Origin: Methylomonas fluvii
Lineage (GTDB): Bacteria; Pseudomonadota; Gammaproteobacteria; Methylococcales; Methylomonadaceae
NCBI RefSeq assembly: GCF_014850975.1
Contig: NZ_JACXST010000001.1
Location: 1,860,001 to 1,924,000 of the forward strand
Length of the DNA: 64,000 nt
Direction: 5' to 3'
A program made the translations under genes and the position numbers. The notes under the pieces were generated by a model. That model saw nothing but the letters and a program-made list of their open reading frames with translations, was not told the origin of the DNA and did no database searches. Below are positions 61,716 to 64,000 of this stretch, one piece after another (position 1 is the first letter of the stretch; every line of letters begins with the position of its first letter).

Positions 61716-63372
61716 CAGTAATCGTCTTTCCGGTTTGTCTCTAGCCACCTTGCTTTCTGGTTTAAGTGTCGGCATGGTTTTACATTCTAGCGTTGCAAAG
61801 GCGCTTGATTGGAGATTTAGTCCAAGTTTATCGGCCAGTGAAATATTTTCTGATAATTTGACACTTTCTGAAAATAACAAAAAAAGCGGTTTTGTCACTG
61901 AGATTAGTCCTGGAGTTTCCTTGTATGGGGATTCTCCTTGGAGTAATTTCAATTTAAATTATCGTATGCAAGGTCTCTATAATGCGGGCGGTAGAGATGC
62001 TATAGATATAAATCATCAGCTTAATATGAATTCTTTGTATCAAGCCGTTCGTAATACTCTTTTCCTTGAAACTGCAAGCTCAATTAGTCAGCAAAATATT
62101 AGTAATTCGTTTGTTACGACTGATAATATTTCTGGAAACGGAGGGCGGACTGAAGTAAAGACATTTAGTATTTCACCATATTGGACACCTCGTTTTGGTC
62201 AGTTTGCGACGGGTTTAGCTAAAGTTGGTTATAGTAAATCTTCCTTTGAGAATTTAAATGGATCTTCAGTCACGCCGCAGTTATCAAGTTTAGTGTCTGA
62301 TTCAGATACTATTACGCGCCAGGCTAGATTGTCCAGCGGCAGTTATTTTAATAGAATTAACTGGGGATTAAATTATTCGTCGCAAGAACAGAGTAGGGCT
62401 GTCGGGCAAGATGTTCGGTTTGAACAATATCAAGGTAATGCCCGGTATTATATCAATAACAAGTTCAACCTTTTCGGGCAAGCTGGGTTTGAAAATAACG
62501 ATTTTCAGACCTCGACAAACAGCATAAGTAATGGTTTTTTTTATACGGTAGGTGGTCAATGGACGCCAAGCAAGTGGTATTCACTTGAGGTCGGTATTGG
62601 CAATAACAAGCATGCTACGTTGCAGTTTAATCCATCGGAAAATCTTAGTTCGACTATTACGTATCGCAATAAAGATGTTGGGTTAAACACTGGCGACTCT
62701 TGGGATGCAAACTTTAATTATCGAGCTAAGCAGGCCAGTATTGCATTCAATTATTCCCAAGAGACCACGACGATGCAGCAATTGTTTGCCGAGCAAGGGT
62801 TTTTTCTTCGGGATGCTTCGGGTAGTTTAACTCAGGTGGTCAATACTCAAGATTTAGTTTCACGGGGATTTCTAACCCCTGGTCCAACTGATCCTATTAC
62901 CGGAAGATCATCGTTAATTCCAGGTCCCAATTTTAACAATACTCAGTTAGTTTTCAATCCGTTTGATTTGGTCAATGACGTGATTATTAGAAAACGTGGA
63001 AATCTTTCTTTCTCCTACCAAACAGGTAAGAGCAGTTATACCGCTTCGGTATTTAACGAGCGTAGGACATATGAAACCCGTTCTGGAGAAGACATGTCGT
63101 ATGGGGTTACGGGTAGTTGGCAATGGCAGTTTGCCTCTAGAATGGATCTTTATCTGAGGCCTTCTTGGCAGCATACCGATGGAGAGTTGGCCAGCAATTC
63201 TCGATATGATGTCGCTTTGGGGGTAAGCAGGGGCGTTCCGATTAATCTGGGTCGGCCCTTGTTAATGGATACCAGGCTTGAGTTTCGACATATCAATCAA
63301 ATATCTGATTCGTCTCAATTTAACGGTTATGTTGAAAACAGGGCGACAGCCAATTTTAACGTACGATTCTAA
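61693..63372 (+). CDS. PEP-CTERM system-associated outer membrane beta-barrel protein
   Basis: 559 residues. An N-terminal segment LSLATLLSGLSVGMVLHSSVAKA is a signal peptide, then LDWRFSPSLSASEIFSDNL, the usual start of TIGR03016-like proteins of XrtA loci, followed by many amphipathic beta strands with alternating polar/aromatic residues and a C-terminal aromatic end (TANFNVRF) expected for outer-membrane barrels. It is probably the outer-membrane part of the EPS export path. ATG 61693 overlaps the kinase gene by 23 bases; ATG 61702 is an alternative. Confidence 0.88.
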   Translation: MGNMDICDSNRLSGLSLATLLSGLSVGMVLHSSVAKALDWRFSPSLSASEIFSDNLTLSENNKKSGFVTEISPGVSLYGDSPWSNFNLNYRMQGLYNAGGRDAIDINHQLNMNSLYQAVRNTLFLETASSISQQNISNSFVTTDNISGNGGRTEVKTFSISPYWTPRFGQFATGLAKVGYSKSSFENLNGSSVTPQLSSLVSDSDTITRQARLSSGSYFNRINWGLNYSSQEQSRAVGQDVRFEQYQGNARYYINNKFNLFGQAGFENNDFQTSTNSISNGFFYTVGGQWTPSKWYSLEVGIGNNKHATLQFNPSENLSSTITYRNKDVGLNTGDSWDANFNYRAKQASIAFNYSQETTTMQQLFAEQGFFLRDASGSLTQVVNTQDLVSRGFLTPGPTDPITGRSSLIPGPNFNNTQLVFNPFDLVNDVIIRKRGNLSFSYQTGKSSYTASVFNERRTYETRSGEDMSYGVTGSWQWQFASRMDLYLRPSWQHTDGELASNSRYDVALGVSRGVPINLGRPLLMDTRLEFRHINQISDSSQFNGYVENRATANFNVRF

Positions 63373-63383
63373 ATAGAAACTAC

Positions 63384-64000
63384 ATGTACGACGGATTTTA
63401 TAATCTCACCCAAAAGCCGTTTCAGTTAAGTGCCGACCCAGATTTCTTTTTCCAGAGCTCGGTGCATAAACGTGCTTTAGCGTATATGCATTACGGCTTG
63501 ACGCAAGGTGAAGGCTTTGTTCTCGTTATTGGCTCGCCTGGCACAGGTAAAACTATGCTGGTAAAGAGCTTGATAAAAAATTTGAATAAGGAGAAATTGT
63601 TAATCGGTGTGATGATGACTTCTCAAGTGGGCCCCGAAGACACCTTGCGGATGGCTGCATCGACATTTGGATTTTCATTTTCTCTGACGGATAAAGCCAG
63701 TTTATTATCGGGATTTGAAAAATTTATCGCTGAAAAAGCCAGAGAGGGAAGGCGATTATTGTTGATCGTCGATGAAGCGCAGAATCTGCCTAAACAGTCC
63801 TTGGAAGAATTACGTATGCTTACCAATTTGGATGTTAACGGCAATCCCGTTTTTCAGGTATTTCTGGTTGGGCAAACCGAATTAAAACGTACCATTTACT
63901 CTGCGGATATGGAGCAGCTGAAACAACGGATCGTATCCACATTTCAGCTTGATCCGTTGGATTTGGAAGAGACCAAAGAATACATACTTTTTAGGTTGCA
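63384..64000 (+). CDS. XrtA-associated ExeA-like ATPase, cut by the window edge
   Basis: The first 205 residues are visible; the gene continues past position 64000. It begins MYDGFYNLTQKPFQLSADPD, which is typical of the general secretion/ExeA-like AAA ATPases of XrtA loci (TIGR03015-like). Walker A GSPGTGKT is at 50-57 and Walker B LLLIVDEAQN ends at Asp130/Glu131. Later VFLVGQTELKR carries sensor I. ATG 63384 is 11 bases after the barrel gene stop. Its cargo is unknown; it is likely a motor or assembly factor in EPS or PEP-CTERM processing. Confidence 0.93.
   Translation, partial: MYDGFYNLTQKPFQLSADPDFFFQSSVHKRALAYMHYGLTQGEGFVLVIGSPGTGKTMLVKSLIKNLNKEKLLIGVMMTSQVGPEDTLRMAASTFGFSFSLTDKASLLSGFEKFIAEKAREGRRLLLIVDEAQNLPKQSLEELRMLTNLDVNGNPVFQVFLVGQTELKRTIYSADMEQLKQRIVSTFQLDPLDLEETKEYILFRL

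Overview
The window looks like chromosomal DNA of a gammaproteobacterium, most like Methylomonas or another member of the Methylococcales. That is an inference from the mix of gene families: a dacC-dat-ybeD-lipB-lipA operon, an XrtA/PEP-CTERM exopolysaccharide locus, a giant DUF4347 protein and a globin/reductase pair. No methane-oxidation gene lies in the window, so the assignment is tentative. No rRNA, tRNA or CRISPR array was seen.

Layout. 1-660: the degraded 3' end of an IS21-like element (istB remnant, strong hairpin, end repeats). 658-16579, minus strand: a giant, repeat-rich secreted protein gene interrupted by one in-frame amber codon, followed by a membrane GGDEF-GGDEF-EAL c-di-GMP enzyme. 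16580-16949: a 370-base divergent intergenic region with several inverted repeats. 16950-25581, plus strand: a compact block encoding two HDOD proteins, a GAF-HlyD protein, a PqqD-M50-HlyD membrane protein, a shortened SecA-like ATPase and a further HlyD-like adaptor. 25582-28657: a small unknown gene, a DUF4105-like periplasmic protein and a Ser-rich lipoprotein. 28755-32688, minus strand: lipA, lipB, ybeD-like, dat-like, dacC-like. 32832-35045: a cysteine-rich HTH regulator divergent from a truncated haemoglobin and its probable reductase. 35018-41116: a LysR regulator divergent from a lipoprotein-MFS-OMF-HlyD efflux operon. 41285-42936: a membrane protein and a PfkB kinase. 43158-50179, plus strand: a circularly permuted ATP-grasp, alpha-E, VOC/HPPD-like and transglutaminase-DUF2126 cluster. 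50345-64000: the XrtA/PEP-CTERM EPS locus (two exosortase-associated acyltransferases, PrsR/PrsK, a cNMP-binding protein, PrsT, export lipoprotein, chain-length protein, tyrosine kinase, outer membrane protein, and an ATPase cut by the window edge).

The most interesting unit is the 16950-25581 block facing the giant protein gene. It combines a membrane-embedded M50-like protein carrying a PqqD-like (peptide-recognition fold) N-terminus and an HlyD-like C-terminus, further HlyD adaptors, and a SecA-like motor without the usual C-terminal domains. There is no ABC transporter or TolC gene beside it. The neighbouring giant protein has no classical signal peptide but an N-terminal LExRxLxSGG motif similar to the LEPR-XLL sorting motif. 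I infer a dedicated export route for such giant proteins, with the HDOD and c-di-GMP proteins as regulators. This is a hypothesis from gene content, not a demonstrated system.

The XrtA locus is visibly more AT-rich than the central 20-50 kb and lacks, within the window, the exosortase itself and any PEP-CTERM substrate; these probably lie beyond position 64000 or elsewhere.
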